Origin: Rhabdonatronobacter sediminivivens
Lineage (GTDB): Bacteria > Pseudomonadota > Alphaproteobacteria > Rhodobacterales > Rhodobacteraceae
Length of the DNA stretch: 64,000 nucleotides
Direction: 5' to 3'
Assembly: GCF_013415485.1 (NCBI RefSeq)
Contig: NZ_JACBXS010000009.1
Span: 48,772-112,771, forward strand
The position numbers and the translations under genes are program-made. Under the pieces are notes generated by a model. It saw only the letters and a list, made by a program, of their open reading frames with translations. It ran no database searches and was not told the origin of the DNA. Every line of letters starts with the position of its first letter. Position 1 is the stretch's first letter. This document shows positions 50,783-58,813 of the stretch, one piece after another.

Positions 50783-50847
50783 GGGGTCCTCCATCGGTTG
50801 CCTTTGCCCCACAGCTAGGGGCGCTGATGCGGAAAGTCGAGCCACCC

Positions 50848-51336
50848 TCACCCGCGCCGAGCCTTGCGCAGCAGCATGTCGCGCTTCAGGCGGCTGAGGC
50901 GGTCGAAATACATCCGTCCCTCCAGATGGTCGATCTGATGCTGCACGCTGGTCGCCCAGAGGCTGACGAAATCACGCTCCTCCAGCGCGCCCTCGGCGTT
51001 GAGGAAGCGCACCGTCACCGCGCGGGGGCGGCGGATCACGGCGCTGACTCCGGGCAGGTTGGGGCTGGCTTCCTCATGCGCGCGCAACTGGCCGCTGGCG
51101 TGGAGCACCTGCGGATTGGCCATGCGCACCGCCCTCCCCCGCGTTTCCGAAGCATCCACCACCGCCAGCCGCAGCCCCACGCCGATCTGCGGCGCGGCAA
51201 GGCCCACGCCCGGCATGGCCTCCATGGTGTCGATCATATCGGCCCAGAGCGCGCGGATGTCATCGGTGATGGCCGCGACCGGGGCGGCGGGGGTGCGCAG
51301 GCACTTGTCCGGCCAGGGGATGCAGCGGCGGATCAT
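50848..51336 (-). CDS. Deformylase-like paralogue with degraded active site
   Basis: 162 residues, the third and most divergent of three tandem peptide-deformylase genes. Motif 1 GVGLAAPQIG is intact. Motif 2, normally EGCLS, reads EASPNLPG, so the metal-binding Cys is missing. Motif 3, normally HExxDH, reads HQIDH, so the catalytic Glu is replaced by Gln. It should lack deformylase activity and may be a regulatory or structural paralogue. It lies 9 nt after the second def gene. Confidence 0.85.
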   Translation of the reverse strand: MIRRCIPWPDKCLRTPAAPVAAITDDIRALWADMIDTMEAMPGVGLAAPQIGVGLRLAVVDASETRGRAVRMANPQVLHASGQLRAHEEASPNLPGVSAVIRRPRAVTVRFLNAEGALEERDFVSLWATSVQHQIDHLEGRMYFDRLSRLKRDMLLRKARRG

Positions 51337-51345
51337 CGCGAGGCC

Positions 51346-51849
51346 TCAGCCGCAGCCCATGGCGATCAGCCGCTGCGCCGCCGCCTGGCGGGCAGGTTCG
51401 TCCAGCAGGTCCAGGATCAGCCGCCCGTTCAGGTGATCCAGCTCATGCTGGGCGCAGCGCGCGGCGGCGCCGTCCAGGTTGCGGGTGTGTTCGGTGCCTT
51501 CGGCATCCGTCCAGCGCAGGGTGATCTCGGCCGGGCGTTCGACCTCCAGCGGCAGGCCGGGGATGGACAGGCAGCCCTCGACCCCTGCCTCGGTCCGCCC
51601 CGAGGCGCCCAGGATTTCCGGGTTGATGCAGACGAAGGGATCGCGCGCGCCCTCCTTCCAGCCGGGGTCCATGACGAAGATGCGCCGCAGCACGCCCACC
51701 TGCGGCCCGGCCAGTCCCCGGCCCGGCGCGGCATACATGGTGTCCAGCATGTCAGCGGCCAGGGCGCGGATGGTGGCCACATCCTCCACCGGCAGGGCCA
51801 CGCGGCGCAGCACCGGGTTGGGGTGGCGCAGGATGGGCAGGCGCGCCAC
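51346..51849 (-). CDS. Peptide deformylase, second copy
   Basis: 167 residues. Motif 2 EGCLSIPG (with the metal Cys) and motif 3 HELDH are intact, but motif 1 reads GRGLAGPQVG instead of the usual GVGLAAPQVG. It should still bind metal; activity is probable. It uses a GTG start (51849) 4 nt after the first def stop. Duplicated, partly diverged def copies are common in Rhodobacterales. Confidence 0.9.
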   Translation of the reverse strand: MARLPILRHPNPVLRRVALPVEDVATIRALAADMLDTMYAAPGRGLAGPQVGVLRRIFVMDPGWKEGARDPFVCINPEILGASGRTEAGVEGCLSIPGLPLEVERPAEITLRWTDAEGTEHTRNLDGAAARCAQHELDHLNGRLILDLLDEPARQAAAQRLIAMGCG

Positions 51850-51853
51850 GGCC

Positions 51854-52378
51854 CTAGCCTTCGCGCGCGCGTTCGCGCTTCAGCTTGACCATGCGCCGGG
51901 TGATCATCTGGCGCTTGATCGGGCCCAGATGATCGATGAACAGCCGCCCGTTCAGGTGGTCCAGCTCATGCTGGGCGCATGTGGCCCAGAGGCCGTCGAA
52001 CTCTTCCTCCTGCGCGGCGCCATCCAGATCCGTCCAGCGCATCCGAACACGCTCGGGCCGGGTGACTTCGGCGTATTGCTCGGGGATGGACAGGCAGCCC
52101 TCCTCATAGGTGGCTTTTTCATCCGAGGCCCAGGCGATTTCCGGGTTGATCAGCACCATGGGGCGGGGGGCGGCGTCCTCCTCCTTCACGCAATCCATGA
52201 CGAAGATCCGCTTGAGCACCCCCACCTGCGGCGCGGCCAGACCCACGCCGGGGGCATCATACATGGTTTCCAGCATGTCCTCGGCCAGGGCGCGGATGTC
52301 GGGCGTGACCTCGGCCACGGGGTCACAGGCCTTTTTCAGGCGCGGGTCGGGGTGGATCAGGATCGCTCGCTTGGTCAT
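51854..52378 (-). CDS. def: Peptide deformylase, canonical copy
   Basis: A 174-residue metalloenzyme that removes the formyl group from nascent proteins. All three motifs are canonical: GVGLAAPQVG, EGCLSIP with the metal-binding Cys, and HELDH with metal-binding His residues and catalytic Glu. It is first in the def-def-def-like-small protein-fmt-glycosyltransferase operon and divergent from the MalY-like gene, 119 bp away. Confidence 0.96.
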   Translation of the reverse strand: MTKRAILIHPDPRLKKACDPVAEVTPDIRALAEDMLETMYDAPGVGLAAPQVGVLKRIFVMDCVKEEDAAPRPMVLINPEIAWASDEKATYEEGCLSIPEQYAEVTRPERVRMRWTDLDGAAQEEEFDGLWATCAQHELDHLNGRLFIDHLGPIKRQMITRRMVKLKRERAREG

Positions 52379-52497
52379 GGCGCTGATTTAGGCCAAGCCC
52401 CGGCCCCGCGCAATCGGGCACTGCGCCGGTGGCGGCATTTTCCGCTTGCAGCCGCCACGCGGGGCGGCAAGTCTGGCGCAAACAAAGAGGACAGCAC

Positions 52498-53670
52498 ATG
52501 GATTTCGACCGGATCATCGACCGCCGCGGCAGCCACAGCATGAAATGGGACATGATGGCCGCCCGCTATGGGGTGGACCCGGCGGAGGGCCTGCCCATGT
52601 GGGTGGCGGATATGGATTTCGCCGCCCCCGATCATGTGACCGAGGCCCTGCGCGCCGCCGTCGATCACGGTGTGTTCGGCTATTTCGGCGATGACCGCGC
52701 CTATCTGGCGGCGATCTGCTGGTGGATGGAGCATCGCCACGGCTGGACCGTGGACCCCGCCCATATCTTCACCACGCATGGGCTGGTCAACGGCACGGCG
52801 CTGTGCCTGCAGGCATTTACCGACCCCGGCGACGGGGTGGTGCTGTTCACCCCCGTCTATCACGCCTTTGCCCGGGTGATCGAGGCTGCGGGCCGGCGCG
52901 TGGTCGAATGCCCCATGGTGATCCGCGATGGCCGCTATGAGTTGGATTTCGACGCCGCCGATGCCACCATGACCGGGGCCGAGCGTATGGTGATCCTGTG
53001 TTCGCCGCACAATCCCGGCGGCCGTGTCTGGAGCGGCGAGGAATTGCGCGCCATGGCTGCCTTTGCCGCGCGCCACGATCTGCTGCTGGTGTCGGACGAG
53101 ATCCACCATGATCTGGTCATGCCCGGCCACCGCCACACCCCCATGCCGCTGGCCGCGCCCGAATGCCTGGACCGGCTGGTGATGCTGACCGCCGCCTCAA
53201 AGACCTTCAACATGGCCGGGCTGCATGTGGGCAATGTGATCATCCCAGATGCGGGGCTGCGCAAGCGGTTCGCGGGGGTGATGGCGGCGCTGGGGATTTC
53301 TCCGAATTCGCTGGGGCTGCACGGGGTCACGGCGGCCTATGATGCGCGCGGCGCGGACTGGGTGGATGCGCTTTGCGCCTATCTGGACGGCAACCGCCGC
53401 CTGTTCGATGAGGCCATCGCCGCCATTCCCGGCCTGCGCTCGATGTCGCTGGAGGCGACCTATCTGGCCTGGGTCGATTTCAGCGATACCGGCATGACGC
53501 GGCAGGAGTTCACCGCCCGCGTTGAACAGGGCGCCGGGATCGCCGCGAACCACGGCACCACCTTCGGCACCGGGGGCGAAAGCTGCCTGCGCTTCAACCT
53601 CGCCGCGCCGCGCAGCGTGGTGCAGGACGCCTGCGCGCGGTTGCAGCGCGCCTTTGCCGACCTGCAATAG
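52498..53670 (+). CDS. MalY/PatB-family aminotransferase-like C-S lyase
   Basis: A 390-residue fold-type I PLP enzyme. MDFDRIIDRRGSHSMKWDMMAARYGVDPAEGLPMWVADMDF is the MalY/PatB start. The PLP Lys is in LTAASKTFNMAGLHVG; the Asp-x-x-x-His motif is LLVSDEIHHDLVMPGHRHTPM; the C-terminal Arg is in ESCLRFNLAAP. Members are cystathionine beta-lyases or aminotransferases; the exact role is not set by context. GAGG precedes ATG 52498. Confidence 0.92.
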   Translation: MDFDRIIDRRGSHSMKWDMMAARYGVDPAEGLPMWVADMDFAAPDHVTEALRAAVDHGVFGYFGDDRAYLAAICWWMEHRHGWTVDPAHIFTTHGLVNGTALCLQAFTDPGDGVVLFTPVYHAFARVIEAAGRRVVECPMVIRDGRYELDFDAADATMTGAERMVILCSPHNPGGRVWSGEELRAMAAFAARHDLLLVSDEIHHDLVMPGHRHTPMPLAAPECLDRLVMLTAASKTFNMAGLHVGNVIIPDAGLRKRFAGVMAALGISPNSLGLHGVTAAYDARGADWVDALCAYLDGNRRLFDEAIAAIPGLRSMSLEATYLAWVDFSDTGMTRQEFTARVEQGAGIAANHGTTFGTGGESCLRFNLAAPRSVVQDACARLQRAFADLQ

Positions 53671-53683
53671 CGCGCCCTGCCCT

Positions 53684-53713
53684 GCCCGCGCAGTGCTGCG
53701 CGGCTGCGCGGGC
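53684..53713. terminator. 10-bp perfect hairpin between convergent genes
   Basis: GCCCGCGCAG (53684-53693), 10-nt loop, CTGCGCGGGC (53704-53713). It follows the MalY-like stop by 14 nt, and the opposite gene ends at 53781. There is no T-run; probably a shared terminator. Confidence 0.5.
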
Positions 53714-53780
53714 CAAATGACAATCGCCGCCGCAGGGGATGCGACGGCGATCTGGGGTTCAGCGCGGTTGCGCGGCAGGA

Positions 53781-56198
53781 TCAGCCCGCGTTCTGGCGCG
53801 CCTGCATCAGTGCGGCCGAATCATCGGCCAGAACAAAGGTGCCGCGCCCGGCGCGGTCGATCCGGCCCTGACGCAGAAGGACGCCCAGCGCGCGCATGGC
53901 ATCTTCGCGGCTGGCATTGCCGCCGATCTCCGTTTCCCGCACCAGGGTCATCACCTGCGCACGGCTGAATTCAGCCATGCCTTCGACCTGGGTCAGATAT
54001 GCGGCGGCGGCTTCGATCGCACCTTCCAGATCCTGTGCGCCGGTTTCGCCCAGGAAACGCAGGAACCCACCCGCATCCTGTGCCACCAGGGCAGCAGCGG
54101 CGGCGCGCGGACGCACCGGGGTCACCGGAGCCCCCGAAGTCGCGCCGTCCACACGCTGTTCGGAGACCAGCATCAGCGGCGGCTGGCCGCTGCCACCCGG
54201 GCGCGGGCGGGCGGTGCGCTCGGACCGGGCCGTCGGGCGCAGGGGGCGTGTGGGGGCCGGGGCGATGCGCTGCACCGTCGGCGTCTGGGCCGAAGCATCG
54301 GCGGGGTAGGTGTCGGTGTCTTCGGGGCCTTCGTCGGGCAGATCGTCATTGCGTGCAGCCGCTGGCGCCGGGGCGGCTGCCATGGGGGTCTCGGCGACAT
54401 CCTCGCCCTCATCGGCCAGGCCGTGGGTATCGCTGCGAAGGGCGGCAGTGACCTTGTTCATGGTGCCCTCATCTTCGGGCGCCACGTCTTGCGCAGTGCT
54501 TTCGTCGGCGACGACCCTGCGCGGTGCGGCAAAGTCCTGGGCCGTGCGCGGGGTTGCAGGCTGCAGCGCGGCCACGCCCATGGGCGCGTTCTCGGCCAGG
54601 TCCATGCGGAAGCGCTGCTTCTGGCGCTCTTCCTCGACCTCGGGGCGGTGCGGGCCGACCACGGCTTCCTCGGCCCGGGCGGCGGTCACGGCGGCGCGAA
54701 GGTGTTCAAAGGTCGAACGGTTGCGCTGCGACTCTGCATCCTGCATCTGCGTGTCGGCCTTGGCCAGCAGACGGTCCATCGCCTCATCCGAATCCGAGCC
54801 ATCCAGCGATGCGGCACGGCGTTCCCGGGCGCGCATTGTGGCGGCTTCCATCTCCACCTCGGCCAGATCGTCGATCAGCTCCTTCTCGGACGCCACGCTC
54901 AGCCCTGTCCGGCCCAGCGTGTTGCGCACCGCATTCCGGATTTCGCTCAGCGTGGGCACCACCAGCTTTGCCGGGGTTTCGGCCGGGGCGTCGGCCTCGG
55001 TCTCGATGTCGGTTTCGGCCTGGGTTTCGATCAGGGTTTCGAGCAGGGTTTCGGAGGGCTGGCTGTCGGCCTCGGGCGCGGCTTCCGCTGCGGCCTCGGC
55101 TTCAGACCCGGAGTCTGCTTCAACTTCGGCGTCGGCAAAGAGATTGCCGAGATCGGGCTCGGGCGCCGTGTCCTGCGCCGTGTCCAGCTCCAGCTCCAAC
55201 TCCAGCTCGGCGGTTTCCTGCTCCATCTCTTCCTGTTGCAGGTCGTCCTGATCCAGCTCCAGCGCGGCGAAGGGGTCTTCGGGCGGCTGTGCGGCGGAAG
55301 GGGGCGGCGCGAAAGCCGTCTCCGTATCCGGCGCCGGTTCGGCAACCGCTTGCGGCTCGGGGGCCGATTCGGATACCGATTCGGGGATCACGGTTTCGGG
55401 GGCCACGGTCTCGGGGATCACGCTTTCGGGTATCACGGTGGGCCGGGGCGTCTGCGGCGCCGCATCATCGGCGGCCGGAGCGGGCGGGTGCCAGTCCAGG
55501 GTCGGCGCAGAGGCACCGTCCACCCCGCCCGGAACGGCAAAGGCCGCGCCTGCGGCCAGCCCGGCGGCGGTGGCCTCGGACACGGCGGGGGCGCGGGTGG
55601 CGGCCTGTTCATCGGCGCGGGCATTGGCGACGGCAGCGCGGATGCGCTCCAGCTTGTCGGTCGCATCCCCCCGCGCAGGGCGCGCGGGCAGGACCGGCGC
55701 GCTGGTCACCGGCTGGGGCGCTGGCGTGTCCTCGGGCGTGGCGGTCACGGGAGCCGGTTCGGGGGCCGGTTCGGATACCGCTTCGGGGGCCGCATCTCTG
55801 GGGGCTGCATCTTCGGGGGCCGCTTCCCGCTGCGCGGCGCGTCCGGGTGCTGCGGCGCTGGCGGCAGCCAGCGCGGTCGAGGAAATCCCCGCCGCCGGGG
55901 CCAGCCCGGTCACGGAAAGACCCTCGGACAGGGCCGAGGGTGTTTCCTGCGGGCGCAACAGGATACCGTTGTCCTGAACCCGCGCCTCGACCCGGCGCTT
56001 GATCTCGCGCTCGGCGATGCGGTGGAGCATCTCGGCATCCGGTGTCGGCGGTTCGGCGCCGAAATAGCGGTCCTCGGCCGCCAGATCACGGAAATATTCG
56101 GCAATCGCCTGCATGGTGGAAAACGGCTGGTCAAACCCTTCCAGCGTGCAGGAGAACGTGCCATAGGACACGGTCAGGATCTTGCTTGGACTAACCAT
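53781..56198 (-). CDS. Long acidic disordered protein with conserved termini, unknown function
   Basis: 805 residues. Residues 1-75 look ordered ([71 protein letters not shown]), and the last 90 form a helical unit that may be a winged helix ([54 protein letters not shown]). The middle 600 residues are Ala/Pro/Glu-rich with short repeats (ET/ES-x-IPE blocks, ELELELELD). A further ordered segment is near 430-480 ([23 protein letters not shown]). No enzyme motif. I recall such proteins as Rhodobacteraceae-specific; it may be a scaffold. Convergent with malY-like, divergent from the TPK gene. Confidence 0.8.
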   Translation of the reverse strand: MVSPSKILTVSYGTFSCTLEGFDQPFSTMQAIAEYFRDLAAEDRYFGAEPPTPDAEMLHRIAEREIKRRVEARVQDNGILLRPQETPSALSEGLSVTGLAPAAGISSTALAAASAAAPGRAAQREAAPEDAAPRDAAPEAVSEPAPEPAPVTATPEDTPAPQPVTSAPVLPARPARGDATDKLERIRAAVANARADEQAATRAPAVSEATAAGLAAGAAFAVPGGVDGASAPTLDWHPPAPAADDAAPQTPRPTVIPESVIPETVAPETVIPESVSESAPEPQAVAEPAPDTETAFAPPPSAAQPPEDPFAALELDQDDLQQEEMEQETAELELELELDTAQDTAPEPDLGNLFADAEVEADSGSEAEAAAEAAPEADSQPSETLLETLIETQAETDIETEADAPAETPAKLVVPTLSEIRNAVRNTLGRTGLSVASEKELIDDLAEVEMEAATMRARERRAASLDGSDSDEAMDRLLAKADTQMQDAESQRNRSTFEHLRAAVTAARAEEAVVGPHRPEVEEERQKQRFRMDLAENAPMGVAALQPATPRTAQDFAAPRRVVADESTAQDVAPEDEGTMNKVTAALRSDTHGLADEGEDVAETPMAAAPAPAAARNDDLPDEGPEDTDTYPADASAQTPTVQRIAPAPTRPLRPTARSERTARPRPGGSGQPPLMLVSEQRVDGATSGAPVTPVRPRAAAAALVAQDAGGFLRFLGETGAQDLEGAIEAAAAYLTQVEGMAEFSRAQVMTLVRETEIGGNASREDAMRALGVLLRQGRIDRAGRGTFVLADDSAALMQARQNAG

Positions 56199-56335
56199 CT
56201 TGCGCTCGCTTTCGTTGCCTCACATGCTTAACGATACCGCCAGGATGTGCCATTGAATGAAGATATGTTGGTCATTTGGTGATCTGAATATGGCCCCGCC
56301 AGCCCTTGTCTGCCACAATTGAGAAGCCTAGCACC

Positions 56336-57025
56336 ATGCGCGTGATTGTGGAAACCGGCAATCCCGTGACCTTGCTGGGGGCGGGCAGCTGCAGCGCGCG
56401 GGATCTGCGCCGGGCGCTGACGATGGCGCCACATCTGGTGGCCGCCGACGGCGGCGCCGACCGGGCGCTGGCGCTGGGGCATGTGCCCGATGCGGTGGTG
56501 GGCGATCTTGATTCGCTGTCAGCCGCCGCGCGCGCAAGGCTGGACGCGGGGCGGCTGCACCGGATCGGCGATCAGGACAGCACCGATTTCGACAAATGCC
56601 TGTCGGTGATTCGCGCGCCCTGGATCCTGGCGCTGGGGTTCACCGGCGCACGGCTGGATCACACGCTGGCGGGCTTCAGCACCCTGGCCCGGTTCCCGGA
56701 CCGCCGCTGCATCCTGCTTGGCGGCGGCGATCTGTGCTTTGCCGCCCCGCCCCGCCTGGCGCTGGACCTGACCGTGGGGGCGCGGCTGTCGCTGTTCCCC
56801 ATGGCGCCGGTGCGCGGGGGGTCCGAAGGGCTGCGCTGGCCGATTGCCGGGCTGGCATTCAGCCCTGCGGGGGTGATCGGCACCTCGAACGAAGTCTCGG
56901 CATCGCGGGTGGCGCTGGAATTCGATGCGCCGGGGATGCTGGTCATGCTGGCAGCAAGGCACCTCAAGCCGGTGCTGGACGGCCTGCAGGCCGCGCCACG
57001 CTGGACGGAAGGCGCAGGATGCTGA
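56336..57025 (+). CDS. Thiamine pyrophosphokinase
   Basis: A 229-residue enzyme that makes thiamine diphosphate from thiamine and ATP. The N-terminal catalytic domain has LVAADGGADRALALGHVPDAVVGDLDSLS and the signature DQDSTDFDKCLSVI, then LGFTGARLDHTLAGFSTL. The C-terminal thiamine-binding half has GLRWPIAGLAFSPAGVIGTSNEVSASRVALEF. ATG 56336 is used; a TTG ten codons earlier is in frame but unlikely. It is divergent from the disordered protein gene. Confidence 0.93.
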   Translation: MRVIVETGNPVTLLGAGSCSARDLRRALTMAPHLVAADGGADRALALGHVPDAVVGDLDSLSAAARARLDAGRLHRIGDQDSTDFDKCLSVIRAPWILALGFTGARLDHTLAGFSTLARFPDRRCILLGGGDLCFAAPPRLALDLTVGARLSLFPMAPVRGGSEGLRWPIAGLAFSPAGVIGTSNEVSASRVALEFDAPGMLVMLAARHLKPVLDGLQAAPRWTEGAGC

Positions 57026-57051
57026 GTGCCGCCAGACGGATATGCCCGCCG

Positions 57052-57774
57052 TCAGCGCCGCAACCGGCGCAGAATGGCAACGCAGCTGCGGATAACCGGT
57101 GTCCGGTCAAACCATTTCAGTGCGTGAATATCCGTGGCCGAGGGCCGTTGCGTGCCGAGGGTCGGCAAGATGGCAAGCGTCACCAGATCGGGGTTCTGGG
57201 CGCGCAAGGTATTGAGCGCGCCGTCATAATGCATCGGACCGCCGTTCGGATGCCCCGCCGGGCGCGACAGAACCGTTTCCAGAAATGCGCACAGAAGCGC
57301 AATTGCACGCCCCTTCACGATGTAGAAATGCGCGCAGATCACTTCATGTTCGGGCGGCAGGGCGAACAGCCCGGCATCCTCACAGATCGACTTGCCCACC
57401 GGCCCGGATGTATAGCCCGCATAGAAGATATCCCATTCGGTGCGCTCCAACGCGGCCATGACCCCCGGCAGGCGGTCCCGAAAATCGGCGGCGAAATCAA
57501 GATCGTCCTCACAAATGATGACCGAGGCGCAATTCGCGGCCATTGCCGCTTCGAGCGCACCCTTGTGGCTGAGGAAACAGCCCCGCGCGCCAAGGGTGGG
57601 AAACCCTTCGGCCGTTGTGGGGCGAACGGCCGGAAACAGCGTGATCTGCGGGTGCTGGAATGACAGGCCCAGGCGCGCAAGCTCGGCCTCGAACTCTGCG
57701 CGCCGGTCCCTGCGCGCCGGCAGGTTGATCAGAAAGAGCGGTCCGTAGCGCTCGACAAACTGCTCGACACTCAT
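57052..57774 (-). CDS. Glycosyltransferase family 25 protein
   Basis: 240 residues. LFLINLPARRDRRAEFEAELARLGL is the GT25 (LOS biosynthesis) start. FLSHKGALEAAMAANCASVIICEDDLDFAADF gives the acidic E-D-D metal site, and FYAGYTSGPVG, HFYIVKGRAIALL and DGALNTL complete the fold. It probably decorates surface polysaccharide, though there is no LPS cluster nearby. Its stop lies 26 bp after that of the convergent TPK gene. Confidence 0.88.
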   Translation of the reverse strand: MSVEQFVERYGPLFLINLPARRDRRAEFEAELARLGLSFQHPQITLFPAVRPTTAEGFPTLGARGCFLSHKGALEAAMAANCASVIICEDDLDFAADFRDRLPGVMAALERTEWDIFYAGYTSGPVGKSICEDAGLFALPPEHEVICAHFYIVKGRAIALLCAFLETVLSRPAGHPNGGPMHYDGALNTLRAQNPDLVTLAILPTLGTQRPSATDIHALKWFDRTPVIRSCVAILRRLRR

Positions 57775-57893
57775 CCGCGAACCCCGCCCGTTTGCGCGAC
57801 TATGCGCAAATAACCGTCACCGATCAATCGACAATACCCGCGCCGCCCGGGGTAAGGCAGAGCCGCTGCCTGACACAAGGCCGGATCGCCCCT

Positions 57894-58670
57894 TCAGCGC
57901 GACCACGGCCCCCGCGGCGGGGCATTGCGCCGCCGCCCGGTGCGCGGGACATGGCTGCGGCCCAGGCGATAGCTGGTCCCGGGATGGGGCGGCGCGCCGC
58001 TGGTGCGCCTCCAGAAGCGCGGCCCCCCGCGCAACAGCCATAGCGGCAAGGTCAGCAACGCCCCGGCGGCAAAGCCGCCCGCATGGGCCCAATAGGCCAC
58101 CCCGCCCGCATCCACCGGCGCCGACACCCCGCCCAGAAGTTGCAGCAGGAACCACAGCCCCAGCACGAACCAGGCCGGAAAGGGCAGGATGCGGATGATG
58201 ACGATCAGAAAGATGAATATATCCACCCGCGCGCGGGGAAACATCAGCACATAGCCCCCCAGCACCCCCGCCACCGCACCCGAGGCGCCCACCATCGGGA
58301 TCATCGACCCCGGCGCGGCCATGTACTGCAGCCCCGCCGCCGCCACCCCACAGGCCAGATAGAACCCCAGAAACCGCAGATGGCCCCATTCATCCTCCAT
58401 GTTGTCACCAAAGATATACAGGAAGAGCATATTCATCCCCAGATGCAGATAGCCCGCATGCAGGAACTGATGGGTCACCAGGGTGGCCGCCCCCTCGCCC
58501 GCGCTCAGCCGCGCGGGCACCATGCCCCATTGCTGAAAGAACAGCGCCAGCGCGCGCGGGTCCGGCAACTGGCCCCAGTACCACAGGAACACCAGCACAT
58601 TCAGGCCGATCAGCGACCAGGTGACAAAGGGCACGCGGCGCGAGGGGTTGTGGTCACGGATCGGGAACAT
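57894..58670 (-). CDS. Rhomboid-family intramembrane serine protease
   Basis: 258 residues with six or so transmembrane helices. The N-terminal MFPIRDHNPSRRVPFVTW is typical of alphaproteobacterial rhomboids. The loop HQFLHAGYLHLGMNMLFLYIFGDNMED gives the HxxxN region, the catalytic Ser lies in VGASGAVAGVLGGY, and the catalytic His in VAYWAHAGGFAAGALL. The C-terminal 45 residues are Arg/Pro-rich. ATG 58670 gives the conserved start; an ATG at 58703 with a better-spaced GAGG is an alternative. Confidence 0.9.
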   Translation of the reverse strand: MFPIRDHNPSRRVPFVTWSLIGLNVLVFLWYWGQLPDPRALALFFQQWGMVPARLSAGEGAATLVTHQFLHAGYLHLGMNMLFLYIFGDNMEDEWGHLRFLGFYLACGVAAAGLQYMAAPGSMIPMVGASGAVAGVLGGYVLMFPRARVDIFIFLIVIIRILPFPAWFVLGLWFLLQLLGGVSAPVDAGGVAYWAHAGGFAAGALLTLPLWLLRGGPRFWRRTSGAPPHPGTSYRLGRSHVPRTGRRRNAPPRGPWSR

Positions 58671-58813
58671 CACGGCAAGGGTCCTGACTTCTGTCCGGGC
58701 CATGGGCAACGCCTCGTCGCCGTGCGGCGTTCCATGGGCAATCGCCGGGCGCAACCCTTGCGCAGATCGAAGCAACGACGCATCTTCATGGCATGTCATG
58801 TAAGGTTGCCACC

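Noticed and set aside
53739..56231. 830-codon plus-strand frame opposite the disordered protein
   Set aside because: Gly/Arg/His-rich composition arises from the Ala/Pro/Glu repeats of the real gene read backwards; the minus strand has better-behaved ordered ends.
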